Of a stretch of 64,000 nt of DNA, positions 33,967 to 41,232 are shown piece by piece. The position numbers and the translations under genes are program-made. The DNA comes from CAUJIW01 sp963205175. GTDB taxonomy: Bacteria; Pseudomonadota; Alphaproteobacteria; Sphingomonadales; Sphingomonadaceae. Position 1 is the first letter of the stretch, and each line of letters opens with the position of its first letter. Location of the stretch: the NCBI GenBank assembly GCA_041060555.1, contig JBEUDS010000012.1; one strand, given 5' to 3'. A model generated the notes under the pieces. That model was not told where the DNA came from and did not search any database. It saw nothing but the letters and a program-made list of their open reading frames with translations.

Positions 33967-34575
33967 TCAGGTGTGACTGTTATGACCACCAATCGACAGA
34001 TTGTTCATCGCCCATAAGGCCGCCTGTGTGCGATTGGCCAGTCCCAGCGTCTTGAGAATGGCCGAGACGTGGATGCGCACGGTGTTCTCGGACATGCCGA
34101 GCGTCGAGGCGATCTCGGCGTTCGGCTTGCCACGGGCAATCAGCGAGACGACTTCCAGCTGCCGGCGGGTCAGGGTCCGGCGGCTGTTGCCATGGTGGAC
34201 CGCCATGCCGCGGTCGGCGCGCAGCAGGTCCGCCACCGCGGCGACGATGGTGCCGGGCTCGTCACGCCAGCCGGAGAGGACGGGTGATCCGTCGGTGGCC
34301 GGCGCCGATGTCGCCCCGACGTCCGGCGCGGCCAGCAGCAATGTGTGGCTGATGCCATCGGAGGCCGGCCGGATCGCGATCATGCCGGCGATGGCCGGCG
34401 CCCCCGATCCTCGGACGGGCATGCTGGCCACGGTGTCGACAATGGCCGGCGCGAACACCGCCCCGAGCAGGCGGGCCACCGCCTCGCGTACCAGCCAGTC
34501 GGCCGAGACCACCACGAAGCGCGCGTTGGTGGCCAGATCCTCACATGCGGACTGGAATCTCTGGCTCTCGTTCAT
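33967..34575 (-). CDS. LuxR-family transcriptional regulator
   Basis: This 202-aa protein has a C-terminal LuxR/NarL helix-turn-helix (RTLTRRQLEVVSLIARGKPNAEIASTLGMSENTVRIHVSAILKTLGLANRTQAALWAM). The N-terminal 120 residues look like a decayed receiver domain (VVVSADWLVREAVARLLG) with no clear phospho-acceptor Asp. It probably responds to something other than phosphorylation. The ATG at 34575 follows GGGGGAC. A near FixK/FNR box lies about 87-100 bases upstream. It converges with hisD. Confidence 0.85.
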   Translation of the reverse strand: MNESQRFQSACEDLATNARFVVVSADWLVREAVARLLGAVFAPAIVDTVASMPVRGSGAPAIAGMIAIRPASDGISHTLLLAAPDVGATSAPATDGSPVLSGWRDEPGTIVAAVADLLRADRGMAVHHGNSRRTLTRRQLEVVSLIARGKPNAEIASTLGMSENTVRIHVSAILKTLGLANRTQAALWAMNNLSIGGHNSHT

Positions 34576-34661
34576 AGCTTGTCCCCCGCCTTTCCAACGG
34601 CTGGCCGACGCGGAGCCCCCACCGCGCCACCTGACATTACGCCTAACGCAACCATTCTGAG

Positions 34662-34675
34662 TTGATCTAGGTCGA
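34662..34675. promoter_or_regulatory. FixK/FNR-like box (one mismatch) upstream of the LuxR gene
   Basis: TTGAT-CTAG-GTCGA differs from TTGAT-N4-RTCAA at one position. A longer 23-base stretch around it (34654-34676) matches 19 of 23 bases with 20690-20712, just before the DUF2946 gene. Confidence 0.4.
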
Positions 34676-34807
34676 TAGTACGGCAAGGACAGGGGGAGGA
34701 AGGATCAATTTTTCATGGTTGTAAAGTAGCGGCCCGGCGGCACACGACCAGTGGCGCCCCGGCGGCGGTGGGCGGCGGATCGTCCTGGTGGTGCGGGCTG
34801 GCTGGTG

Positions 34808-35794
34808 TCAGGCCCAGCCTTCCAGCACCTGGTCGGGCGGGCGGTGGCCATCGGCCCAGACGCGGATGTTCATGATCACCTTTTCGCCCATCGCCAGCCG
34901 GCCTTCGATGGTCGCTGAACTCATGTGCGGCAGCAGCATGGCGTTGGGCAGATCGAGCAGCCTGGGATGAATGGCGGGCTCCTGCTCGAACACGTCGAGC
35001 CCGGCGCCGGCGATGCCGCCGCGCTCAAGCGCCGCCACCAGCGCCGTCTCGTCGACAATCTCGCCGCGCGCGGTGTTGATCAGGTAGGCGTGCCGCTGCA
35101 TCAGCCGCAACCGCTCGTCGTTGATGAGCTTGTTGGTCTCCGGTGTCAGCGGGCAGTTGATCGACACGATATCGACCCGGCTCAGCATTGCTTCCAGGCG
35201 GGGCCAGTAGGTGGCCTCGACGGTGCGCTCCACCGCTTCGGGCAGGCGACGGCGGTTATGGTAGTGGATCGCCATGCCGAAGGCCCGCGCCCGCTGGGCC
35301 ACGGCCTGGCCGATGCGGCCCATGCCGACAATACCCAGCCGCTTGCCGTGAATGCGGTGGCCCAGCAGCATGGTCGGTGACCAGCCCTGCCAGCGGCCCT
35401 CCCGCAGCACACGCTCGCCTTCCGACAGACGGCGCGGCACGGAGAGGATGAGCGCCATGGTCATGTCGGCGGTGTCGTCGGTCAGCACGCCGGGCGTGTT
35501 GGTGACAATGATCTCGTGCGCGCGTGCGGCCTTGAGGTCGATATGGTCGACCCCGTTGCCGAAATTGGCGATCAGCTTCAACTGCGGGCCGGAATGGGCG
35601 ATGAGGCTGGCGTCGACATCATCGGTCAGTGTCGTCACCAGCACGTCATACTCGGTCATGGCGGTCGCCAGGGTGCTCCGGTCGAGCGGCGTGTCATCGA
35701 GATTGAGCGTGACGTCGAACAGTTCGGCCATGCGGGTTTCCACCGCTTCCGGCAGGCGGCGGGTGACAAACACCTTGGGACGCTTCTTGACCAT
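34808..35794 (-). CDS. D-2-hydroxyacid dehydrogenase (glyoxylate/hydroxypyruvate reductase-like)
   Basis: This 328-aa NAD(P)-dependent reductase has the Rossmann motif GKRLGIVGMGRIGQAVAQRARAFGM followed by HYHNRRR. It also has catalytic Arg in INTARGEIVDETAL, Glu in AGAGLDVFEQEP and His in LLPHMSSAT. Basic residues after the second strand suggest NADPH use. It fits the GyaR/GhrB-like class that reduces glyoxylate or hydroxypyruvate. The start at 35794 (MVKKRPKVFVTRRLPE) is conserved in the family; the upstream open frame is intergenic. Confidence 0.93.
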   Translation of the reverse strand: MVKKRPKVFVTRRLPEAVETRMAELFDVTLNLDDTPLDRSTLATAMTEYDVLVTTLTDDVDASLIAHSGPQLKLIANFGNGVDHIDLKAARAHEIIVTNTPGVLTDDTADMTMALILSVPRRLSEGERVLREGRWQGWSPTMLLGHRIHGKRLGIVGMGRIGQAVAQRARAFGMAIHYHNRRRLPEAVERTVEATYWPRLEAMLSRVDIVSINCPLTPETNKLINDERLRLMQRHAYLINTARGEIVDETALVAALERGGIAGAGLDVFEQEPAIHPRLLDLPNAMLLPHMSSATIEGRLAMGEKVIMNIRVWADGHRPPDQVLEGWA

Positions 35795-35948
35795 GACGGC
35801 TCGTCTCTCCAAACACGGGATCGAGCGCCATGCTATCGCCGTGTGCGGCGTGACGGTCAAGGCCCCGGTCATGGCGGGCGGGGCGCTCAGGCATGGGGCG
35901 GTCGTGCCAGGCGGCGGCCCCGCAAGACAGTGGCGATGAGGGTGAGAC

Positions 35949-36473
35949 ATGTCCGAACGACGCGACCGGTTCACGCCAGCGCTCCGGCTGGCGCTTCTGG
36001 TGACGGCGCTGCTGACAGCGGCCGATGCCGCGAGCGCGGCGCCGGGGACGACCGGACCCAGCGGCCAGCCGATTCCGCGGTTCGTCGCGCTGGGGGCCAA
36101 TGAGGTCAACATGCGGGCGGGGCCGGATCGAAAATATCCTGTCGAGTGGGTCTACCGGCGCCGCGGCATGCCGGTGGAGGTGTTGCAGGAGTACGGCATC
36201 TGGCGGCGCATCCGCGACGTCGAGGGGGTGCAGGGCTGGGTCAACGGGCATCTGCTCTCCGGTGAGCGCGGCGCCATCGTCGTCGGCCAGACACGGCTGC
36301 TGCGGGTCCGGCCCGACGACGGCGCGCCCGGGGTCTGGCGGGTGGAACCCGGCGTCGTTGCCCGCATCGTGTTGTGCGAGGGGCCCTGGTGCCAGCTCAA
36401 CATCGGCGGCAAGAGCGGCTGGATTCGCCGCGAGGAGTTCTGGGGCAGTTACCCGGATGAGAATTTCGATTGA
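35949..36473 (+). CDS. Periplasmic SH3-domain protein
   Basis: This 174-aa exported protein has a signal peptide (LALLVTALLTAADAASAAPG) followed by two SH3-like repeats: FVALGANEVNMRAGPDRKYPVEWVYRRRGMPVEV...WVNGHLL and ARIVLCEGPWCQLNIGGKSGWIRREEFWG. Such bacterial SH3 (DUF1058-like) proteins are thought to bind cell-wall or other periplasmic ligands. It is transcribed away from the dehydrogenase gene. Its stop codon is part of a FixK-like box, and a hairpin follows. Confidence 0.87.
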   Translation: MSERRDRFTPALRLALLVTALLTAADAASAAPGTTGPSGQPIPRFVALGANEVNMRAGPDRKYPVEWVYRRRGMPVEVLQEYGIWRRIRDVEGVQGWVNGHLLSGERGAIVVGQTRLLRVRPDDGAPGVWRVEPGVVARIVLCEGPWCQLNIGGKSGWIRREEFWGSYPDENFD

Positions 36474-36483
36474 TCGAAGTCAA
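36470..36483. promoter_or_regulatory. FixK/FNR-like box upstream of nfu
   Basis: TTGAT-CGAA-GTCAA fits the FixK/FNR consensus fully (TTGAT-N4-RTCAA). It lies 108 bases before the NfuA-like gene and overlaps the upstream stop codon and the left arm of a hairpin. Confidence 0.4.
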
Positions 36484-36513
36484 TGCCGGACCGTTTCCGT
36501 CCGACATTGACTT
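36477..36513. terminator. Hairpin between the SH3 gene and nfu
   Basis: AAGTCAATG (36477-36485) pairs with CATTGACTT (36505-36513), and CGGAC (36487-36491) with GTCCG (36499-36503), separated by one C-A mismatch. It directly follows the SH3 gene stop. There is no run of T after it, so it may be a Rho-assisted terminator or an operator rather than a classic intrinsic terminator. Confidence 0.5.
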
Positions 36514-36590
36514 GACGCCAGGCGCCGGCGCGGCCACATCAGCGCCAACACAGTCCGCCGCTGTCGAGCTGACCAGGAGAGGCAGGTCCG

Positions 36591-37154
36591 ATGTTCATCC
36601 AGACTGAGCGCACGCCCAATCCGGCGACGTTGAAGTTTCTGCCCGGTCAGCCGGTGCTGACGAATGGTACCGCCGATTTCGTCTCTGCCGAGGCGGCTGT
36701 GGCATCACCGCTGGCATCGGCGCTGTTCGCGCTCGACGATGTGACGGGGGTGTTTTTTGGCGCCGACTTCATCAGCGTGACCTGCGGCAGCGACAATCCC
36801 GACTGGCAGGGGCTGAAGCCGCAGATTCTCGGCCTCATCATGCAGCACTTCACCAGTGGCGCCCCCCTCATGACGACACCGGCCGGCGGCGCGGCGGCTG
36901 CCGCGGACAGTGACGATCCGGCGGATGCCGACATCGTGCTGCAGATTCGCGAGTTGCTGGATACCCGGGTGCGGCCGGCGGTGGCGCAGGACGGTGGTGA
37001 CATCACCTATCAGGGCTTCCGCGACGGCGTGGTCTATCTGCACATGCAGGGCGCCTGTTCCGGTTGTCCATCCTCGACGATGACGCTGAAGAACGGCATC
37101 GAGACCCTGCTCAAGCATTATGTGCCCGAAGTCACGGAAGTGCGGGCGATCTGA
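36591..37154 (+). CDS. NfuA-like Fe-S cluster carrier
   Basis: The 187-aa protein has an N-terminal Nfu_N domain (MFIQTERTPNPATLKFLPG...GVFFGADFISVTC) and a C-terminal NifU-like domain (RPAVAQDGGDITYQGFRDGVVYLHMQGACSGCPSSTMTLKNGIETLLKHYVPEV) with the cluster-binding CSGC. It carries 4Fe-4S clusters to target enzymes. GGAGAGGCAGG precedes the start. It is followed by a RutE-like gene 71 bases on. Confidence 0.94.
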   Translation: MFIQTERTPNPATLKFLPGQPVLTNGTADFVSAEAAVASPLASALFALDDVTGVFFGADFISVTCGSDNPDWQGLKPQILGLIMQHFTSGAPLMTTPAGGAAAAADSDDPADADIVLQIRELLDTRVRPAVAQDGGDITYQGFRDGVVYLHMQGACSGCPSSTMTLKNGIETLLKHYVPEVTEVRAI

Positions 37155-37225
37155 GCTTTACTTGACTGGCCCATGCCGCGATACCTGGCGCCATCGGAAC
37201 TTCCGTCAGTGATGGAGCACAGCGT

Positions 37226-37819
37226 ATGGGCGATATTTTGAGCGATCGCGACCTCGACACCATTTTCCGGCAGGCCCGGTCGTATAATCGCTGGCAGGAA
37301 ACGCCAGTGTCGCCGGTACAGATCCAGGCGCTTTACGACCTGCTGCGGATGGGCCCGACGTCCGCCAACTGCTCGCCGGCCCGCTTCGTCTTCGTGTCGA
37401 GCCCCGAGGCGCGGGAAAAACTGGCCGGATGCGTCAGCAGCACCAATGCGATCAAGGTCCGCCAGGCGCCGGTGACGGCGATCATTGGCTATGACACCGA
37501 GTTCTATGACAAGATTCCCCAGCTGTTCCCGCATAATCCCGGCGCCCGCGACTGGTTTGCCCACAATGCCGAGGTGGCCTATGTCACGGCGCTGCGCAAT
37601 TCGAGCCTGCAGGGGGCCTATCTGATGATCGCCGCCCGTGCGCTCGGGCTGGATTGCGGCCCGATGTCGGGCTTTGACCATGCCAAGGTGGATGCGGCCT
37701 TTTTCGCCGGGACTACCGTCAAGTCCAACTTTATCTGCGCGCTGGGGCACGGATCGACGGAGGAGCTGTACGAACGCAGCCCGCGGCTGTCGTTCAATGA
37801 CGCCTGTGCCATCGTCTGA
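37226..37819 (+). CDS. Malonic semialdehyde reductase (RutE/HadB-like nitroreductase)
   Basis: This 197-aa FMN-dependent nitroreductase-fold protein matches the RutE/HadB group: ARSYNRWQETPVSPVQIQALYDLLRMGPTSANCSPARFVFV at the N-terminus, HNAEVAYVTALRNSSLQGAYLMIAARALGLDCGPMSGFDHAKVD in the centre. RutE reduces malonic semialdehyde in pyrimidine catabolism, but no rut genes are here, so the physiological substrate is uncertain. A GGAG lies upstream of ATG 37226. It precedes tsaB by 11 bases. Confidence 0.9.
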   Translation: MGDILSDRDLDTIFRQARSYNRWQETPVSPVQIQALYDLLRMGPTSANCSPARFVFVSSPEAREKLAGCVSSTNAIKVRQAPVTAIIGYDTEFYDKIPQLFPHNPGARDWFAHNAEVAYVTALRNSSLQGAYLMIAARALGLDCGPMSGFDHAKVDAAFFAGTTVKSNFICALGHGSTEELYERSPRLSFNDACAIV

Positions 37820-37830
37820 CGTCCGGTGGC

Positions 37831-38493
37831 ATGATCCTGGGCATCGACACCGCGCTTTCCGGCTGCTCCGTCTCCCTGCTTGACGGGTCGCGGCAGGTCG
37901 AGGCGATGTTCGAGCTGGTGCATCGCGGTCACGCCGAACGACTGCCCCTGATGATCGCCACCCTGCTTGATGCCCATCCGGCCGCGCGCGGCGCCATCAA
38001 CACCGTGGCGGTGGCGGTTGGGCCCGGCAGCTTCACCGGCATTCGTGTCGGACTGGCGGCGGCACGGGCGCTGGCACTGGCCTGGCAGGCCCGCTGTGTT
38101 GGCGTTTCCAGCCTCATGGCGACGGCCGCGGCGGCCTTCGCCGCCTCGCCTGACCCGGCTTCCTTGATGGCCGCCATTGATGCCAGCCGGGGGCAGGTCT
38201 ACGCCCAGCCGTTCGCCCGGAACGACGGCGGACTGACGGCGCTCGCCGCGCCGCGGGTTCTGGCCCCCGAGGTGGCGGCCGACTGGGCGGTGGCGGAGCG
38301 TTGTCCGGCGGTGGCCGGTTCAGGCGCCGCGCTGGTGGCGGCCGCCCTGCCCGCTCTGACGGTGCTGCCGCCTGAATGGACCGACGCGGGGTGGATCGCG
38401 CGCCTGGCGCCGTACGCCTCGGCCGCGCTGGCACCCAGGGCGCTGTACATTCGTCCTCATGACGCCCGGCCGATGGCCGTGCCGGCAGCCTGA
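37831..38493 (+). CDS. tsaB: tRNA threonylcarbamoyladenosine protein TsaB
   Basis: TsaB (220 aa) is the ASKHA-fold partner of TsaD in tRNA t6A synthesis: MILGIDTALSGCSVSLLDG, HAERLPLMIATLL and VAVGPGSFTGIRVGLAAARALA are the conserved nucleotide-fold motifs. The C-terminal half is shorter and more variable, as usual. It is followed 9 bases later by rimI, the standard alphaproteobacterial tsaB-rimI pair. Confidence 0.94.
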   Translation: MILGIDTALSGCSVSLLDGSRQVEAMFELVHRGHAERLPLMIATLLDAHPAARGAINTVAVAVGPGSFTGIRVGLAAARALALAWQARCVGVSSLMATAAAAFAASPDPASLMAAIDASRGQVYAQPFARNDGGLTALAAPRVLAPEVAADWAVAERCPAVAGSGAALVAAALPALTVLPPEWTDAGWIARLAPYASAALAPRALYIRPHDARPMAVPAA

Positions 38494-38502
38494 CCGGCGG
38501 GC

Positions 38503-38997
38503 ATGACGATGACGGTGCGATTGCGAAGGCTGTCCATGGCGGAGGCCGACATCGCCGAGCAGCTGATTCTCGCGGCTTTCGATCCCGGCCTCGGGGAGGG
38601 GTGGGCGTCCGGCCAGGTGGCGCCCACGCTGGCGATGCCCGGCACCTGGGCCACCTGCGCCGAGGCCGCCGACCCGCTGTCCGCGGTCCCCGTGAAGTCC
38701 GCGCCGGTGGGTTTCACCATTGCCCGCCAGATCAGCGACGAGGCGGAATTGCTGCTCATCGGTGTCCGGCCGGACCGGCGCCGGTCCGGCCTCGGAGGCG
38801 TGTTGCTTGATCGCATGCTGGCCGATGCCGCCGCGGCAGGCGCCCTTCAGGTGTTTCTGGAGGTGCGGGAAAGTAATGCCGCGGCGATTGCACTCTATTC
38901 ATCGCGCGGCTTTGAAGTTGTGGGTCGCCGGCCCGGCTATTATCGCGCGGCCGACGGTGCCCGGCAGGATGCCCTGACCATGCGGCGTTCAAATTGA
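38503..38997 (+). CDS. rimI: Ribosomal-protein-alanine N-acetyltransferase RimI-like
   Basis: This 164-aa GNAT acetyltransferase has ELLLIGVRPDRRRSGLGGVLLDRMLADAAAAGA as the acetyl-CoA loop (R/Q-X2-G-X-G/A) and VRESNAAAIALYSSRGFEVVGRRPGYYRAADGARQDALTM as the RimI-type C-terminus. RimI acetylates the N-terminal Ala of protein S18. It lies with tsaB, and a 150-base gap leads to mucR. Confidence 0.9.
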   Translation: MTMTVRLRRLSMAEADIAEQLILAAFDPGLGEGWASGQVAPTLAMPGTWATCAEAADPLSAVPVKSAPVGFTIARQISDEAELLLIGVRPDRRRSGLGGVLLDRMLADAAAAGALQVFLEVRESNAAAIALYSSRGFEVVGRRPGYYRAADGARQDALTMRRSN

Positions 38998-39114
38998 ACG
39001 GTTGATCGGCGATCTCCGCGTCGAGGGCAGTTTTTCTATGGATTCTGGGTAATTGGCTTGTCTGGCCATGGAAAATACGCAAATAGGGACTACATTGCGA
39101 TTTCAACGACTTTC

Positions 39115-39130
39115 TTTCTCGACCGAGAAA
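39115..39130. promoter_or_regulatory. Small hairpin in the AT-rich mucR leader
   Basis: TTTCTC and GAGAAA pair around a GACC loop 19 bases before the mucR start, in a stretch that is notably AT-rich for this genome. It could be a translational or autoregulatory element. Confidence 0.3.
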
Positions 39131-39148
39131 CAAGCAAGGACATGAATC

Positions 39149-39562
39149 ATGAGCGAAGAATTCAAGGACGGTGCCGATTTGCTGACATTGACGGCGGATA
39201 TCGTTTCTTCGCATGTCGCCAACAATACGGTGGCGGTTTCCGACCTGCCGAACCTAATTGAGAATGTCTATAACGCCCTGTCCCGTCTGGGTGGTGCGCC
39301 GGTCAAGGTCGAGGCGAAGCAGGAACCCGCTGTCTCCATTCGCTCGTCCATCAAGCCGGAGTACATCATCTGCCTTGAGGACGGCAAAAAGCTGAAGATG
39401 CTGAAACGCCACCTGATGACGCATTACAACATGACGCCGGAACAGTACCGCGCCAAGTGGAACCTGCCCGCCGACTATCCGATGGTCGCCCCCAACTATG
39501 CCAATCAGCGCCGGCAACTGGCCAAAAAGATCGGGCTTGGAACCCGGCGCAAGAAGCGTTGA
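39149..39562 (+). CDS. mucR: Ros/MucR-family zinc-finger transcriptional regulator
   Basis: MucR (137 aa) has an N-terminal oligomerisation part (TLTADIVSSHVANNTVAVSDLPNLIENVYNAL) and the C-terminal Ros zinc-finger region EYIICLEDGKKLKMLKRHLMTHYNMTPEQYRAKWNLPADYPMVAPNYANQRRQLAKKIGLG. The zinc site is Cys-Asp-His-His in type (single Cys, LEDGKK, H..TH). MucR proteins are H-NS-like silencers of AT-rich DNA in alphaproteobacteria, so it may act on its own AT-rich leader. Confidence 0.95.
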   Translation: MSEEFKDGADLLTLTADIVSSHVANNTVAVSDLPNLIENVYNALSRLGGAPVKVEAKQEPAVSIRSSIKPEYIICLEDGKKLKMLKRHLMTHYNMTPEQYRAKWNLPADYPMVAPNYANQRRQLAKKIGLGTRRKKR

Positions 39563-39690
39563 GCCACGGGCGCGGGCGTCGGCGGCAGCTCGTCAGGCAC
39601 CCTGTCGCCACTGTCGTGGTTGATGATTGCCCTTCACGACGCGACGCGCTAATGCGACTCATCTGATCCGAAATCGGGCGGAGGTGTATC

Positions 39691-40122
39691 ATGGTGCATA
39701 ACATCGATATCGAGGCCATGTGCGTGGAGCGCGGCATGCGCATGACCGACCAGCGTCGGGTCATCGCCCGTGTGCTGTCCGACGCCTCCGATCATCCCGA
39801 CGTCGAGGAAGTCTATCGCCGTGCCACCGCGATTGATCGGCATATCTCGATCGCCACCGTGTATCGCACGGTGAGGCTGTTCGAAGAGGCCGGCATTCTC
39901 GAGCGGCACGATTTCCGCGACGGCCGCTCGCGCTACGAGCCCGTCCCCGAGGCGCATCACGATCATCTGATTGATGTCGAGACGGGCTCGGTGCTTGAGT
40001 TTCATGATCCCGAGATCGAGGCCTTGCAGCGCAAGATCGCGGAGCGGCTGGGGTATCGCCTGGTCGATCATCGGATGGAGCTCTACGGCGTGCGTGTCCA
40101 GCGCGACCAGACCACGAACTGA
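39691..40122 (+). CDS. fur: Fur-family regulator
   Basis: The 143-aa protein has the winged-helix MRMTDQRRVIARVLSDASDHPDVEEVYRRA and ISIATVYRTVRLFEEAGILERHDF, then the metal domain RYEPVPEAHHDHLIDVETGSVLEFHDPEIEALQRKIAERLGYRL. The HHDHLIDV motif and absence of C-terminal Cys pairs are typical of alphaproteobacterial Fur/Mur. In these bacteria the orthologue may respond to Mn or Fe. It sits between mucR and plsC, a conserved place. Confidence 0.92.
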   Translation: MVHNIDIEAMCVERGMRMTDQRRVIARVLSDASDHPDVEEVYRRATAIDRHISIATVYRTVRLFEEAGILERHDFRDGRSRYEPVPEAHHDHLIDVETGSVLEFHDPEIEALQRKIAERLGYRLVDHRMELYGVRVQRDQTTN

Positions 40123-40261
40123 CCCGCGCCGTTCGGGCGGTGCGCCATTGAGCAACTTGTCTGGCTGCCGTATAACGGCGCCGGTACTCGGCCGTGCCGC
40201 TGACTCTTGTCGTCGGTCGGGTCGTGTTTGATCAGTCACTTAGGTCGCAAGTCGTTCCTCC

Positions 40262-41080
40262 ATGGCCCTGGCGCCTGCCCGTCTGCCGTTCTCGCCCACC
40301 TTCGACCGCGACTGGCGGGTCGTGCGCGCGCTTGCATGGGCGTCGATGGGGCTGACCGTACTGGCGCCTGCCCAGGCGGCGGTGTTGCGCCTGAAGCCGG
40401 AGGCGTCACCCCGACTGCCCAGGACGTTCCACCGCTTGTTCTGCCGGGCCATTGGCATGCAGGTCGAGAGCGTCGGCGCGCCGGTCCAGGATGGCGCGAC
40501 CCTGTTTGTCGCCAACCATATCTCGTGGGTCGACATTCCGGTGCTGGGATCGCAGATTCTCGGCTCCTTCGTCGCCAAGTCCGAAGTAGAAGGCTGGGGC
40601 ATGGTGGGCCGTCTTTCCGACCTCCAGCGCACCATCTATGTCGAACGCGAGCGTCGCAGCCGGGCCGCCGCGCAAAGCAACGAGATCGCCGATCGCCTGC
40701 GGGACGGTCACAATGTCGTGCTGTTCCCCGAGGGCACCAGTACCGCCGGACGCACCGTCAAGACCTTCAAGTCGTCGCTGTTCGCCATTGCCGAGACCCT
40801 GATCGACGCGGATGTCCGCATCCAGCCGGTGACCATCGCCTATACCCATATCAATGGCCTGCCGATGCTGCGTTCCAGCCGCTACAAGATCGCCTGGGTC
40901 GGTGACATGGACCTGGCGCCGCATGCCCGCGAGTTGATGGGGCTGGGCCGGGTGCGCGCGTTGCTGCAGTTCCATGACCCGGTGCGCCGGGCCGACTTTC
41001 CGGATCGCAAGGCGCTGGCCCGCCATTGTGAGCAGGTGGTGGCGGATGGTCTGCGTCGCGCCAATCGCGGCGAACTCTGA
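40262..41080 (+). CDS. plsC: 1-acyl-sn-glycerol-3-phosphate acyltransferase
   Basis: This 272-aa lysophosphatidic acid acyltransferase has the HX4D motif in LFVANHISWVDIPVLG, the glycerol-phosphate binding FPEGTSTAGRTVKTFKSSLF and an N-terminal hydrophobic segment. It makes phosphatidic acid at the inner membrane. The coding sequence ends in the first unit of a 31-bp tandem repeat, so the last codons and the stop are duplicated downstream. It precedes miaB in the usual order. Confidence 0.92.
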   Translation: MALAPARLPFSPTFDRDWRVVRALAWASMGLTVLAPAQAAVLRLKPEASPRLPRTFHRLFCRAIGMQVESVGAPVQDGATLFVANHISWVDIPVLGSQILGSFVAKSEVEGWGMVGRLSDLQRTIYVERERRSRAAAQSNEIADRLRDGHNVVLFPEGTSTAGRTVKTFKSSLFAIAETLIDADVRIQPVTIAYTHINGLPMLRSSRYKIAWVGDMDLAPHARELMGLGRVRALLQFHDPVRRADFPDRKALARHCEQVVADGLRRANRGEL

Positions 41081-41143
41081 GGCCTGCCGCGCCAATCGCG
41101 GCGAACTTTGAGGCCTGCCGCGCCAATCGCGGCGGGCTCTGAG
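41059..41143. repeat. 31-bp tandem repeat overlapping the plsC stop codon
   Basis: Units at 41059-41089 and 41090-41120 differ by one base, and a partial third lies at 41121-41143. The first contains the final plsC codons and TGA; the second repeats them. In the second and third copies GCCGCG-ccaat-CGCGGC makes a 6-bp hairpin, so the unit may also act as a transcript 3'-end structure between plsC and miaB. Confidence 0.85.
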
Positions 41144-41232
41144 CGGCGGTCAGCGTGCGAATTGAGAATCGCCGCGCGCTGGGCTATGAGCGGGGCAGTT
41201 TTGCGAATTGCCGCCTGCGAAGGATATCGCGC

